Under the pieces are notes generated by a model. It did not search any database. It saw only the letters and a list, made by a program, of their open reading frames with translations, and had not been told where the DNA came from. From Corynebacterium pollutisoli (GTDB lineage Bacteria; Actinomycetota; Actinomycetes; Mycobacteriales; Mycobacteriaceae), in the NCBI RefSeq assembly GCF_900177745.1, contig NZ_FXAR01000005.1, positions 62,001-126,000 on the forward strand: DNA of 64,000 nt. The letters run 5' to 3'. The first letter of the stretch is position 1, and the number at the start of each line of letters is the position of its first letter. Shown piece after piece: positions 63,724 to 64,000 of this stretch. Made by a program: the position numbers and the translations under genes.

Positions 63724-64000
63724 AGGCGCTCCCACACCTCACGGTAGGCGCGCGCCAGCGAGTCGACCGTCTCGTGGGCGTTGAGGCCGGAGGGGTTGGG
63801 CACGACCCAGGTCTCGGCCCCGCCGATGGACTCCTCCTGGAGGCCGACGGTCGCGCGGGGGCGTCGATAAGCGAGGCGGTAGGCACCGATCCCGGCGACC
63901 ATGACGACCTTGGGGCCGTGGCGGGCGACCTTCTCCGCCAGCACCCGGCCGCCCTCGACGTACTCCGCGCGGCTCAACTCCGAGGCGACGGCCGTGGCGC
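63720..64000 (-). CDS. mug: Mug/TDG-family mismatch DNA glycosylase, C-terminal part (runs off the window)
   Basis: The frame is open to the window edge. The visible 93 residues include ELSRAEYVEGGRVLAEKV, VVMVAGIGAYRLAYRRP and the family motif VVPNPSGLNAHE. Mug removes uracil or thymine mispaired with guanine. The catalytic GINPG-type motif would lie outside the window, so integrity cannot be judged. A CGTCGATAAGC word lies inside (63862-63872). Confidence 0.85.
   Translation of the reverse strand, partial: ATAVASELSRAEYVEGGRVLAEKVARHGPKVVMVAGIGAYRLAYRRPRATVGLQEESIGGAETWVVPNPSGLNAHETVDSLARAYREVWERL

Overview
The window is high-GC DNA from a Corynebacterium-type actinobacterium. The main evidence is gene content and order: lysE/lysG, ilvD, mscCG, ilvBNC with its leader peptide, serA, leuB, odx, gltX, ltbR/leuCD, gpsA, ddl, thiL, ung, recG, rsmD and coaD. 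As I recall it, this is the same backbone order as in C. glutamicum, here read in the opposite direction. There are no rRNA genes, no CRISPR array, no complete insertion sequence and no prophage. Three tRNA genes lie near 19-20 kb.

Layout. 1-9.5 kb: CoA synthesis, DNA repair and wall precursor housekeeping (coaD, rsmD, a small biotin/lipoyl carrier, recG, a DAK2/FakA-like kinase, ung, thiL, a doubled DUF3515 lipoprotein-like protein, ddl, gpsA). 9.6-14.9 kb: mutT1, a small operon behind leuCD, and the divergent regulator ltbR. 14.9-18.4 kb: an accessory two-gene locus made of an SbnA-like synthase and an 876-residue fusion of an FAD/NAD(P)-binding domain to a PLP decarboxylase; this is the best candidate for an undescribed pathway. 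18.4-20.2 kb: a small alarmone-hydrolase-like HD protein and two tRNA-Glu copies around a gene-poor interval, then tRNA-Gln. 20.2-31.4 kb: gltX, an esterase, isochorismate synthase, odx, dnaQ2, a CBS/nucleotidyltransferase, a lipoprotein and leuB. 31.4-38 kb: a Gfo/Idh oxidoreductase, an OsmC-monooxygenase-flavin reductase operon, and a GntR-MHS transporter-ornithine cyclodeaminase set. 38-44 kb: serA, a GmrSD-like DUF262/HNH gene and an NrtABD-type ABC importer. 44-53.3 kb: ilvC, ilvN, ilvB with leader attenuator, mscCG, ilvD and a GT87 enzyme. 53.3-64 kb: a 92-bp repeat pair, DoxX and secreted HNH proteins, an Ecm4-like enzyme, lysG/lysE, a frameshifted acetyltransferase, an aldo/keto reductase, a SUKH-like relic with an operator array, gatB, bioW and TRAP-permease remnants, prpF and a partial mug.

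The core theme is branched-chain amino acid, serine and lysine metabolism with export (mscCG, lysE) and dedicated control (ltbR, lysG, ilv attenuator). Three genome-style features recur. Many genes have a -10-like hexamer 6-8 nt before the start codon, which implies leaderless mRNAs. Five convergent gene pairs overlap by exactly four bases in palindromic stop tetranucleotides. An 11-bp word, CGTCGATAAGC, occurs ten times in all sequence contexts, with relatives CGTCGANAAGC bringing the total to 28.

All family calls come from reading motifs and from memory of the families. No database search was possible.
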